From: Bacteroidales bacterium | GTDB lineage: Bacteria; Bacteroidota; Bacteroidia; Bacteroidales; JAQUTK01 | Reading direction: 5' to 3' | NCBI GenBank assembly: GCA_028709785.1 | Contig: JAQUTK010000013.1 | Location: 24,458-88,457, forward strand | DNA length: 64,000 nucleotides | Shown: positions 52,897 to 61,775 of the stretch, one piece after another | Position numbering within the stretch: position 1 is the first letter of the stretch | Layout of the letters: the number at the start of each line of letters is the position of its first letter | Notes under the pieces: generated by a model | The model's database searches: none | What the model was told of the DNA's origin: nothing | The model's input: the letters and a program-made list of their open reading frames with translations, nothing else | Position numbers and translations under genes: made by a program

Positions 52897-53943
52897 ATGA
52901 AAAAACTAATCGTCTTCTTTCTGGCTGTTTTATTATCCCTTTCGGGATATGCCTTTAATTTTCTGGCAGGAGGTTTGAAGTATAGCACAAACAGTAACGG
53001 TACATCTGTTTCAGTTATAAGACAAGATACATCCATTAAAAAGGCTGTTATTCCCGACAAAGTAAAATATAAAGGACGAACGTACAAAGTAACTTCTATT
53101 GGAGAGGATGCATTCTATGAACACCCAAACTTGAGATCAGTCATACTACCTGAAGGTGTCATATCAATACAAGATTTTGCTTTCTTTGGTTGTTGGGGTC
53201 TCACCTCAGTAACTATTCCTTCGAGCGTTACTCATATTGGAGTTAGAGCTTTTGGAGATTGCGATTTTCTTAAAAGAGTAGATTGTAAAGCAGCAACGCC
53301 ACCCTCATTTAAGAACTCTTTTTCGTACTTACCCGGTTGCATCTTTTACGTACCTAAAAACGCAGGTAAAACATATTTATCAGCGGATGGATGGCGAGGC
53401 ACTGAGTTGACTCATTATAATATACTCGAAGAGGATGCCGTCACTGAGTATAAAATAAGCTTACAGAAGGCCGGAACTTTTCGGGAATCCATTCGGAATG
53501 ATTATCAAAAAGTGATCAAACTATCTATTTCCGGACCAATCAACGGAATGGATATCTTCATAATAAAGGAGCTTCCAATTCTTAGAATTCTAGACTTGGA
53601 GAATGCCACCATAGTGAGTGGAGATGAGAAATATCCTACAGTAGATAATGAAATCGGACCATCCATGTTTTATGGCGAAAAATATCTGGAATCGATTACA
53701 TTGCCTAAAAGTATTCAAAAAATCGGCTATAGTGCTTTTTGGAATTGCGGAGATCTTAGATCCATCACTGTTTTGAACGAAACACCACCCATTATGATCG
53801 CAGATGGTTTTCAGGGTGTGAGCAAAGACTCATGTATCGTGTATGTGCCCAAAGGATCGGAAGCAGCTTACAAAAAGGCTGACTTCTGGAAAGAGTTTCG
53901 AAGGATATTGAATGTGAACTTTAAAAATCAGGAAGATGAGTAG
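52897..53943 (+). CDS. BspA-like leucine-rich repeat surface protein (second paralogue)
   Basis: A 348-residue protein with signal peptide (MKKLIVFFLAVLLSLSGYAF) and BspA-type repeats (LRSVILPEGVISIQDFAFFG, LTSVTIPSSVTHIGVRAFGD, LESITLPKSIQKIGYSAFWN). It is clearly paralogous to the protein at 44097: both share F(D/N)FLxGGLxYSTNSxGTSVSV, QDTSIKKAVIP, YLPGCIFYVPK and the SGPINGxDI insert. It starts 8 bases after the glycosyltransferase gene, so it is part of the exporter operon, which places LRR proteins on both sides of the transport genes. Confidence 0.87.
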   Translation: MKKLIVFFLAVLLSLSGYAFNFLAGGLKYSTNSNGTSVSVIRQDTSIKKAVIPDKVKYKGRTYKVTSIGEDAFYEHPNLRSVILPEGVISIQDFAFFGCWGLTSVTIPSSVTHIGVRAFGDCDFLKRVDCKAATPPSFKNSFSYLPGCIFYVPKNAGKTYLSADGWRGTELTHYNILEEDAVTEYKISLQKAGTFRESIRNDYQKVIKLSISGPINGMDIFIIKELPILRILDLENATIVSGDEKYPTVDNEIGPSMFYGEKYLESITLPKSIQKIGYSAFWNCGDLRSITVLNETPPIMIADGFQGVSKDSCIVYVPKGSEAAYKKADFWKEFRRILNVNFKNQEDE

Positions 53944-54070
53944 ATATTCCGGCAACAAACATCCTCTTTCAACTGGTAAGTCCGATCAAACCATACAATA
54001 ATATCTTAAAAACTTATTCTGTTTTTAAAAATAGATTCCTTATTTATTCTAGTTATAGAAAATTATATAA

Positions 54071-54078
54071 TATATTTG
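54071..54078 (+). promoter_or_regulatory. Putative -7 element (TATATTTG) of the DUF4488 genes
   Basis: It matches TAnnTTTG 44 bases upstream of the first DUF4488 gene. Confidence 0.55.
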
Positions 54079-54121
54079 CAAACGAAATTTCCCCAAAGTA
54101 TTAATCATAACAATTATCTCC

Positions 54122-54589
54122 ATGAAAAAAATTATTTTTGTATTCTTTCTGTTCATAGGTTTGACATCAGCACAAGCAGAAAACCGTGTTATCGAATCCA
54201 ATTCTATTGTCGGTTTCTGGCAACACATCAGAGTAACAAAAAATGCGGACGGGACTAACCAAATAGCTCCTTCTGGAATATATAAAGTAATCAACGCGGA
54301 CAGCACTTTCTTCTCTTTCATGACTTCACCTACCGGTTCCGGTCTGGCATTAACGATGTTTGGTTCTTACAAAGTGACATCGGACAGTACATACACAGAA
54401 AATGTGCAAACATCGCTGTCAGCGTTAGGTCTGCCAACGAAGAACAATGATATGCGTTATAAATTAGTGGACAAAAACACTCTCTTCGTTCAATTTCACG
54501 TGCTTAGCAACGACACCTGGACTCCTGAGATTTGGGTTCGTGTTACGATTAAAGAGATGAATACCGGGGGAATGGTAACCCTTAAATAA
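54122..54589 (+). CDS. Secreted DUF4488-like protein (copy 1)
   Basis: A 155-residue protein with a signal peptide (MKKIIFVFFLFIGLTSAQAE). The body follows the DUF4488 pattern of a small lipocalin-like barrel: NSIVGFWQ, then GIYKVINADSTF, SYKVTSDSTYTE, MRYKLVDKNTLFVQF and WTPEIWVRV. Function is unknown. It is the most divergent and first of three tandem paralogues, with a promoter element upstream. Confidence 0.82.
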   Translation: MKKIIFVFFLFIGLTSAQAENRVIESNSIVGFWQHIRVTKNADGTNQIAPSGIYKVINADSTFFSFMTSPTGSGLALTMFGSYKVTSDSTYTENVQTSLSALGLPTKNNDMRYKLVDKNTLFVQFHVLSNDTWTPEIWVRVTIKEMNTGGMVTLK

Positions 54590-54643
54590 CGAACAACAAG
54601 ATCTTAAAACTTTTCAAATGTATCATTCATAACAATTATCTCT

Positions 54644-55105
54644 ATGAAAAATTTAATTTTTACCGTTGCATTGATGGTCATTACAAGTATGACCTTTGCA
54701 CAAAAAGATCTTGTTGAATCAAAGTCGCTGGTCGGCATCTGGCAACAAGCTCAAGTAGACAACTCTTCTCCTGACGGGCAGACAAAAATCTTTAATGTTC
54801 CTACTTATAAAGTATTGAAAGAAGACATGACTTTCTATTGTTTTTCAATCAACAATTTCAACAATCTGAATAGCAATGTTACACACTGGGGTACCTATAA
54901 AATAACGTCTGATAGCACATTTACCGAATCTGTGATCAAACATTATGCTTTTCCTGATTTGGACAATTCGGAAAGTCTTATGCGATACAAGCTACTGGAC
55001 GAAAATACGCTCCTGATGCAATATTACAACAGCGTTAACAAACTGTGGGTCCCGGAGATATGGAAACGTGTCGCTCCAAGAAAAGTAGTAAACAACATCA
55101 ACTAA
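54644..55105 (+). CDS. Secreted DUF4488-like protein (copy 2)
   Basis: A 153-residue paralogue with a signal peptide ending at TFAQ. Shared landmarks are KSLVGIWQQ, DGQTKIF, THWGTYKITSDSTFTES, MRYKLLDENTLLMQYYN, WVPEIWKRVAPRK and the terminal VNNIN. The gene lies 54 bases after copy 1. It is closer to copy 3 than to copy 1. Confidence 0.83.
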   Translation: MKNLIFTVALMVITSMTFAQKDLVESKSLVGIWQQAQVDNSSPDGQTKIFNVPTYKVLKEDMTFYCFSINNFNNLNSNVTHWGTYKITSDSTFTESVIKHYAFPDLDNSESLMRYKLLDENTLLMQYYNSVNKLWVPEIWKRVAPRKVVNNIN

Positions 55106-55117
55106 TTCATACATATC

Positions 55118-55573
55118 ATGAAAAAATCATTATTTACCATTGCGCTATTGGTTGTAACATGTATGGCCTTTGCTCAAAAAGAGTTTATAGAGTCGAAATC
55201 TCTGGTCGGTGTTTGGCAACTAACTCAAGCGAAGAAAACAGACGACGGGCAGACAAAAATCGTCAAATCTCCTGCTTATAAAGTACTGAATACAGACAAT
55301 ACATTTATTTTCTTTTCTATTACCAGCAATGATTTAAGTAGCACTGTGTCACATTGGGGAACCTACAAAATAACCTCAGACAGCACATATTCTGAGTCTG
55401 TCACCAGACATTATACTTCGTCGGCTTTGGATAAATCCGAAAGTCAGATGAGATTCAAACTTCTGGATGAAAATGCGCTCTTATTAGAATATTATAATGA
55501 CGCTTATAAACAGTGGATACCAGAACTATGGGTTCGTGTCACTCCCAGAAAGGCAGTTAACAATATCAACTAA
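55118..55573 (+). CDS. Secreted DUF4488-like protein (copy 3)
   Basis: A 151-residue paralogue with signal peptide ending at AFAQ. It shares KSLVGVWQL, DGQTKIV, SHWGTYKITSDSTYSES, MRFKLLDENALLLEYYND and the same VNNIN end as copy 2, so copies 2 and 3 look like a recent duplication. The gene starts 12 bases after copy 2 and is followed by a hairpin. Function unknown; a small-ligand binder is possible from the lipocalin-like layout. Confidence 0.83.
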   Translation: MKKSLFTIALLVVTCMAFAQKEFIESKSLVGVWQLTQAKKTDDGQTKIVKSPAYKVLNTDNTFIFFSITSNDLSSTVSHWGTYKITSDSTYSESVTRHYTSSALDKSESQMRFKLLDENALLLEYYNDAYKQWIPELWVRVTPRKAVNNIN

Positions 55574-55596
55574 AGGAATATACCTCAAAAATTCAT

Positions 55597-55645
55597 GTCG
55601 CATACAAAAGAGAACAAAGACATCTGGTTCACTTTTGTATGCGAC
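55597..55645. terminator. Hairpin between convergent genes
   Basis: A 14-bp perfect stem (55597-55610 with 55632-55645) with a 21-base loop; no long T-run on either side, so termination is probable but not certain. Confidence 0.65.
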
Positions 55646-55649
55646 TTGA

Positions 55650-58196
55650 TTATTTGATTATCCGGATATCCCCTTCAACCATCTTGAAGTTTTTCAACTT
55701 CTTCTCTTTCTGACCAACTAACTGAAAGGAACGAAGCTCCAATATTCCTTTCAGTACCTGAAGAGTCACTTGGTCTGCTGTGACCATACAGGTACCCCAG
55801 GCATATCCGTTACTCCAGAAATAGGTGCCGGGAGTAGAAGTGATCTGCATGCTTTGGTTTACCCCTGAATAAGAAAAATCAGATAGTGCGATAATCGTTC
55901 CCCAGCTTGCCATTGAACGGGCATAATGATATCCGCACTCTGCTTCACTAAACGGATTACGTTTTGCTCCATCGTGTCGTTCACGAATGGCACGGATACA
56001 TTTCAAGGCGTCGGCCTGCTGTCCTTCATAGATCATTTCAACTGCAGCGCAGTATTCAAATCCGGTCATTACTTCTGCAAAATAAGGGAATGGAACTTCC
56101 AGTCTGCCGTTTGGCCACGAAGCCATCAGCAATCCCGCCTCTTCACCCATGACATACGAACGCATATTATTAAAGTGTCGGCTGAAGTCAGGAACGAAAT
56201 TGTATTTCATAACGCTCTTCATGGTCTTCCGGATATGATCCTCATCGCCCAGATAACCTAACCCACAGATATGTGCCATGTATTGTCCGACCAACTGATC
56301 GACCAGGCATCCTTTGCCCAACTGAAACTCCGGAATCTGAGCATCAGGCGAATCTATATCTATAAACTCAAAAGTGGTCGGATCAGTGATCTTTTGCTCA
56401 TAATATTCACCATTGAAGAGATGGGCATCCATCCATTGACTTCCCTGCGTATAGAGACGATCGCATTTCTGAGCGAAGACTTTGTCTTTCATGAAAAGAG
56501 CCATCTCTTTAGCAGCCTTGAGCGCACCCATATACCAGAATCCCATCTGTGGGTTAGGACCAAAATAGTTGACATCCATCGTATTGTGCTGCGAACCTTC
56601 CATGACGCCGTCCTGATTGCCATCCCATCCTTTTTCCACCCAGGCATACGAAAGTACGTTCTTTACGTGTGTCCAATTGGTGCGGAGAAAATCATTATCG
56701 CCGGAAAGCTGCCATTCACGATACATCTTCAGGATGCATCCCATTTGTCCGTCGGCGGCTGCGGAGTTTCCTTTGTTTGCCTCAGATAAAGGCAAGTTGG
56801 CACGGAAGTTCATCAGACCATTCTCTTTTGTCGCATAATTGAATTCCACATCTCTCATGCTGCGTGCCAAGTCGCCGAAAAGGAAGGGGGTCGCCATTTC
56901 ATAATTCCATACATGGGTACAGGATCCCTGACAGGATCCAAAACGATCCATCACTCCCTCCCATCCCATCAGGTGACCGCTGGGAAGACGGAAAACAGTT
57001 TGCGAACGCAAGGTCGCTAGGTTGAAGAGCGCTGCTTCTTTCACCTCTTCCGGATAAGTAGCATCCAACAGGGCATTTACAAACGTCAAAGTTCCTTTTT
57101 CCAACTGAGGGAGTTGCGGAATGATCTGTTCGGCAGTCGTCCATGCATCGGGATATTTGTTGCTATAGTAATTGCCAACAACGGTGTTTGACCACGCTTT
57201 CCGATTGGGGAAGTTCCAGGTGATAAAGAAGGTGAAGGTTTGCCGGCTGTTTGGTGCAATCATTTTGCGGACAGCCAGCGAGGCCATTGGATCCTGATCT
57301 TCCAGTTTGGGTCGCTCGGTAAGCAGGCCATCGGCACTGAAGTCATCCCAAAAGTTGAGCATGGCATTGCTCCAATTGTCCGAACGGGAAGAGGTGCGGT
57401 AACTGACTCCGGTTGCAGACTGAGTGGTCAGGGAGATGGTGCCCCATGCCGGATCTTCTTTTGACACCTCATCTGAATACAGATAAATGCCTTTGATTCC
57501 GTTACCCTCTTTGTACTTATTGATATTATGTCTGACTCCTGTAGGAATGTAATCCCCTTTCCAGTCCGTACTGAACTGACTGCCATCCTTACCCACAAAG
57601 TTGCGCATGGAACCGCAGACTGCTACCTCCAAAGGTTGATCCGACGTATTTGTCACTTCATAAGAGAGGATGGCGATCGGCAAACCGCTTGCCTCGGCAT
57701 CGCAGGGGATCAACGGATTGAAGCCTTTGATTGTCACTTTGACGGGAAGAGCAGGATCAGCCAGGTGAACTTGTCCGAAGGGATATGCGGCATCAAACGA
57801 AGCATCGGCAAATCGGGGTAATCCATGATGATTGACCGGACGCCCTTCGTAATGCTGATATTCTTGTGGGTAAAGTGGTCCGGCAAGCAGTGTGGTAGTT
57901 GGCTTTTCTACTCCTTTCTTCACATAGATGGCAAAGAAAGGGGCGTTATTGCCTGTAGTTACTGTGCTGTAATTCTTGGCAGGCACATTCATGATTTCCC
58001 AATCTCTCAATTCGCCTCGCCCTCCCAATGATACAGTTCCGGTGCCGATGCCACCCAGTGGCAGAGCAATCTTTTCCAGATGTGCCTGATCATATTTCTT
58101 TAATACCGGCCATGATTGCGGAGTCCATTCCTGAGCAAGAAGAGTCCAAATAAGAAGCAGGTTTCCAAGTGTGATAAAGAGTTTTTTCATGTTCAT
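55650..58196 (-). CDS. Secreted GH116-family glycosidase (GBA2/DUF608 type)
   Basis: An 848-residue enzyme with a signal peptide (MKKLFITLGNLLLIWTLLAQ). The N-terminal beta-domain has the GBA2 hallmark IALPLGGIGTGTVSLGGRGE and RDWEI. The C-terminal alpha/alpha barrel has CTHVWNYEMA (expected nucleophile Glu), GMDRFG-like text, and VDQLVGQYMAHICGLGYL. Family members cleave beta-glucosides, beta-xylosides or glucosylceramide. An adjacent ATG two codons in is equally possible. It is third in a minus-strand operon after the membrane protein and CXXCH lipoprotein genes. Confidence 0.88.
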   Translation of the reverse strand: MNMKKLFITLGNLLLIWTLLAQEWTPQSWPVLKKYDQAHLEKIALPLGGIGTGTVSLGGRGELRDWEIMNVPAKNYSTVTTGNNAPFFAIYVKKGVEKPTTTLLAGPLYPQEYQHYEGRPVNHHGLPRFADASFDAAYPFGQVHLADPALPVKVTIKGFNPLIPCDAEASGLPIAILSYEVTNTSDQPLEVAVCGSMRNFVGKDGSQFSTDWKGDYIPTGVRHNINKYKEGNGIKGIYLYSDEVSKEDPAWGTISLTTQSATGVSYRTSSRSDNWSNAMLNFWDDFSADGLLTERPKLEDQDPMASLAVRKMIAPNSRQTFTFFITWNFPNRKAWSNTVVGNYYSNKYPDAWTTAEQIIPQLPQLEKGTLTFVNALLDATYPEEVKEAALFNLATLRSQTVFRLPSGHLMGWEGVMDRFGSCQGSCTHVWNYEMATPFLFGDLARSMRDVEFNYATKENGLMNFRANLPLSEANKGNSAAADGQMGCILKMYREWQLSGDNDFLRTNWTHVKNVLSYAWVEKGWDGNQDGVMEGSQHNTMDVNYFGPNPQMGFWYMGALKAAKEMALFMKDKVFAQKCDRLYTQGSQWMDAHLFNGEYYEQKITDPTTFEFIDIDSPDAQIPEFQLGKGCLVDQLVGQYMAHICGLGYLGDEDHIRKTMKSVMKYNFVPDFSRHFNNMRSYVMGEEAGLLMASWPNGRLEVPFPYFAEVMTGFEYCAAVEMIYEGQQADALKCIRAIRERHDGAKRNPFSEAECGYHYARSMASWGTIIALSDFSYSGVNQSMQITSTPGTYFWSNGYAWGTCMVTADQVTLQVLKGILELRSFQLVGQKEKKLKNFKMVEGDIRIIK

Positions 58197-58247
58197 TCAA
58201 AGTAAGAGTGTAATAGTGTCAACCCATTGCATTTTGCGGGGATACAT

Positions 58248-59756
58248 TCATTTAGGAACAGGCAGTCGTTTGCTGTTTGTTGCATTGATCGCATCCTTCT
58301 CTATCGCTTTTACAAATGAATGACGTGAAATTTCTACCGGTTCGGTCATGAACTCCGGAATATTATAAGACTTAAAGAATTGGGCATAAAAGTCTGGATC
58401 TTCCTGTGGAAGGATAAAAGGTTTATGAGCATTCCCCTTTTTGTCGAAATAGGCGATATAGGGTCTCGTATAAGATCCGTCATCTCTTCTTGTACTATAT
58501 ATAATCCATCTTCCGTTGGATGACCACGAGTGATAGCTTTCCACATCCGGACTATTCACTTCCTTGAGTGCGCGAACTGCTCTTGTAGTCAGATCCATTA
58601 GATATAAGTCGCTGCTCTTGTGCCATATATGAAAGTTGCCAAAGTCACCAAGTGTGAATAACAGGTACTTCCCGTCGGGTGACTCTCTGGGGAATGTGGC
58701 ACTTTTTTGATAATCCGATGCCATAAAGATTGTGTCTGTTATCCCAAACTGACGGGTCTTGATGTCAAAGGGTTTCCGATAGATGTTGTACTTTATTTGC
58801 TGGTAGTATTCGGCTAGCTCACTGTCTATATTATCCGTTTTTTGTTCGAAATGTGCAGAAACATAATACAACGACTTTCCATCCGCACTCCAGTAGGGGA
58901 ATGTTTCGAATTCATTTTTCTCACCGGCAATAGCTGTCACTTCATTCTTTGATACATCGTACAAGATCAGATCCGAGGCATAATCCATTACTTCCACTTT
59001 CTGAGCATCTTTGGTATGAAAGTCCTGGCCGGTTGTGTTGACGGAATAAGCAATCAGGTTCTCTGTGGGATGCCAAGAGGGATATACTCCTGCAGAGATA
59101 GTACTGTCGGTTTTTAGGTTGACTTTTCTCACCTTCTTACCGGTTACTATCACTGTGCCTCCCAGCCGTTGTCTGATATGCATCTGCATATTACCTGTCT
59201 TATTATAGTTCTGAAAGGAATGACAATTGACGCATTGTCCATCATCACCATCGGACAGTGTCTGATTACTGTATATCACTTTCTCGTCAAAGCTGGTCAA
59301 GTTTCGCTGATTGATGGTCACTTCTTCATACGTAACATAGGATGGCTCTATCAGCCGGTATGAGATGTATTGGTCAATCGGTTCCGAAGCAATCACGTTC
59401 TTTAAAGGAGGATATTTCATCCATTGCTCCTCTTTCTTCAGGTATATTTCTGTATATAAAGTGTCCCCTTTATTCTCTTTCAGCAGTCTCTTCCAGTCTT
59501 TAGGATGGATGCAGACTTTTTTCCCTTCCATAATAATTTCTTTCCCTTGCGATGAGTAGATGCGTGTAAGATATTGCCGAGCATCTTGTCGTATCTCAAA
59601 ATTAAGAGGTGCGATATTATAGGGTATGGTCAGCGCAGTGTAATCCGGATATATCGATACCGGAGTACTTTGCAGCGCAGCATCCCGAGGTACTTGTTTG
59701 GAACAGGAACTCAGGAATAGTAATAGTATCAGTCCGAAATAAAAGATAAATCTCAT
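58248..59756 (-). CDS. Beta-propeller (TolB/PD40-like) lipoprotein with a CXXCH motif
   Basis: A 502-residue lipoprotein (lipobox LLFLSSC, C18). Residues about 30-160 form a beta-rich domain; then GQCVNCHSF (C175-V-N-C178-H179) matches a haem c attachment motif. Propeller-type repeats follow (YPSWHPTENLIAYSV, FPYWSADGKSLYYVSA, FPRESPDGKYLLFTLG, YHSWSSNGRWIIYSTR). The pairing of a c-type haem motif with a TolB-like propeller is seen in some Bacteroidetes proteins; its role is not known. The gene lies 13 bases after the membrane-protein gene and 51 bases before GH116. Confidence 0.82.
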   Translation of the reverse strand: MRFIFYFGLILLLFLSSCSKQVPRDAALQSTPVSIYPDYTALTIPYNIAPLNFEIRQDARQYLTRIYSSQGKEIIMEGKKVCIHPKDWKRLLKENKGDTLYTEIYLKKEEQWMKYPPLKNVIASEPIDQYISYRLIEPSYVTYEEVTINQRNLTSFDEKVIYSNQTLSDGDDGQCVNCHSFQNYNKTGNMQMHIRQRLGGTVIVTGKKVRKVNLKTDSTISAGVYPSWHPTENLIAYSVNTTGQDFHTKDAQKVEVMDYASDLILYDVSKNEVTAIAGEKNEFETFPYWSADGKSLYYVSAHFEQKTDNIDSELAEYYQQIKYNIYRKPFDIKTRQFGITDTIFMASDYQKSATFPRESPDGKYLLFTLGDFGNFHIWHKSSDLYLMDLTTRAVRALKEVNSPDVESYHSWSSNGRWIIYSTRRDDGSYTRPYIAYFDKKGNAHKPFILPQEDPDFYAQFFKSYNIPEFMTEPVEISRHSFVKAIEKDAINATNSKRLPVPK

Positions 59757-59769
59757 TTGGCAGCTTAGT

Positions 59770-61650
59770 TTAGTTCGTTTTCAAATCTTTTATGAAGAAA
59801 TAATAATACCAGAAGGTGTCTCCATAGTTATTTTTCAAAGCCGTACTAGTAAACTCATTTGACTTTCCGGCATATGTTTCGGACATCTTCAGCAGTTCGC
59901 TAAAACGAGTGTATATCTGAGGATCTATCTTCACATTATTGATATCTACTTTCTTTTCCAGATAGGAATAGAGTACCGCAGCTTCCTGATAATGGACAGG
60001 AATGTGATCATGCGTCCTTGCATACAAGAAGAAACGTGGCCAAAACCGATTGATGTCTTTAAGTATGAGATTGTTTTGTATGGAAAGATCCACCAGTTCG
60101 GGAGGACCCCCTTGCATATATGCGAAATTATTAACCAGATATACCTCAATCAGACCAGCGTCACCATCCAGAATATCGTCATATGCCATTAATGGAATGA
60201 TAGCTTTAAACTCCGGATCTTTCTCAATCAAGGAAGGATTATCTATGTATTTCTGATATTTCAGGGCCCATTTCTTATGAAACAGGGTCTTCATTAAAGT
60301 GCTGTTGTATTTCTGAGCCAGAGGAAACTCTCTATTCATGAGAGCGCACTTCACCATGTATTTCAAGTATTCCACTTTCAAGCCATACTCTACTTTGTCT
60401 TCCATGCACCAGCGATAACAATAGTTTATCTTGCCATATTGGAAATAAAGAGCTTTTGCTCCTGCATTTCTCAGCACTTGAGCAAGCCGGGGTATATCAT
60501 AGGGGACAGAAGCATTCTTGAATGAAAACATCTTATCCGCTGCAATGCCGGATTTATGTAAGGCTAAATTGGTATTCATAACGATTAACCGTGTCGGTTC
60601 GCCTTTCAATCCCTTCGAATCTTCCAGGACTCTGTTCCAATCATTTCGGAAGATAGCCAGATCCATGTCCAGCGATGCACGGAAGTTCTCATCCTCAAAT
60701 GAATAATAATAGGTGCCTGCCAGACTCAATAGGTATAGGAATGAAACAGATACGAAGGAAAGGTCGGCTTTGTTTGTTTTAGGTCGTTTGAAAAGAAAGA
60801 ATGTAAACAATATTATGCACAAAAACAACAGGACAAATGGAATCCATAATGTAAGTTCCGAATCATTGAAATAGAATTTGGGTAGTCCTGCTATATATAT
60901 ATATGTAAAGAGCATCCGGGTAGATAAAAATACATAGTAGAAATAGGGAATGAAGATAGCAAAGAGTATCGCCGTCATAAGAGGATAAAAGTGTCTTGAA
61001 TTCTTATCTGAGAAGTACGAGGTGATCTCGTAAACGACACATAACAAGGTTGCAAACAAAGTATAGAATCCAAACAATAGGTAAGTTGCAAAGATGAATA
61101 GCGCGATGAAAAGTGTCCTGCATTTCCATGAGTGTATAATCCTGTATCCCCAGAAACTACACAGCGTAACAATTACTCCCAACAGATTGGAGTAAAAATA
61201 TCCCGGCGATTTTAATATGTATATGAGATAACCAACTTCTGTCAATGATAATAAAAGCATGGCGGAAGGAATAAGCGCAAGAGCAGAATATTTACCCGGT
61301 ATTCGAAACGCTTTAACAGCCAGATAAGATAGTAGCAGAAGAAGCGTGACGAATATCGTGCTTCCCTGCCAAGGATGGTAAAAGAATTGCGTCAGAAAGG
61401 TGCCACAATAGACCAAAAGACCTCCTGCCGATTTCATGCAATCGCTGAGATAGAGGTTTGTAGGCAAGAACAATGATAATTCTTCTATCTTGATGAGGTA
61501 ATTGACATTATGAATCCCAGTAAGATAATAGGCTACAAAGACAAAAAGGAAGGCACAGATTAAATTGAAATACAAGAAATCCGATTTCGTTACATAAGAA
61601 AAAGGTTTTTTCTTGTTTCTCCTGGTGTCATTTATAATAGGCTTCTTCAT
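59770..61650 (-). CDS. Polytopic inner-membrane protein (DUF6057-like)
   Basis: A 626-residue protein. The first about 330 residues contain about nine to ten hydrophobic segments; the last about 300 form a soluble helical domain with repeat-like pairs (YLKYMVKCALMNREFPLAQKY, and PPELVDLSIQNNL). It matches the layout of DUF6057 proteins of Bacteroidetes. Function unknown. Its gene immediately precedes the CXXCH lipoprotein gene, suggesting a joint envelope function. A promoter was not identified. Confidence 0.75.
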   Translation of the reverse strand: MKKPIINDTRRNKKKPFSYVTKSDFLYFNLICAFLFVFVAYYLTGIHNVNYLIKIEELSLFLPTNLYLSDCMKSAGGLLVYCGTFLTQFFYHPWQGSTIFVTLLLLLSYLAVKAFRIPGKYSALALIPSAMLLLSLTEVGYLIYILKSPGYFYSNLLGVIVTLCSFWGYRIIHSWKCRTLFIALFIFATYLLFGFYTLFATLLCVVYEITSYFSDKNSRHFYPLMTAILFAIFIPYFYYVFLSTRMLFTYIYIAGLPKFYFNDSELTLWIPFVLLFLCIILFTFFLFKRPKTNKADLSFVSVSFLYLLSLAGTYYYSFEDENFRASLDMDLAIFRNDWNRVLEDSKGLKGEPTRLIVMNTNLALHKSGIAADKMFSFKNASVPYDIPRLAQVLRNAGAKALYFQYGKINYCYRWCMEDKVEYGLKVEYLKYMVKCALMNREFPLAQKYNSTLMKTLFHKKWALKYQKYIDNPSLIEKDPEFKAIIPLMAYDDILDGDAGLIEVYLVNNFAYMQGGPPELVDLSIQNNLILKDINRFWPRFFLYARTHDHIPVHYQEAAVLYSYLEKKVDINNVKIDPQIYTRFSELLKMSETYAGKSNEFTSTALKNNYGDTFWYYYFFIKDLKTN

Positions 61651-61775
61651 TCTTTTTACATAAAATGATTTGATTGTAAATGTACTATCTGTTTAGTAAT
61701 ATACCTAGAAATCGAATATTTTATTTCTGTTTATTCTGCGTAATCCTTCTCCTTCTTTATTTGTTTGAGATATCA

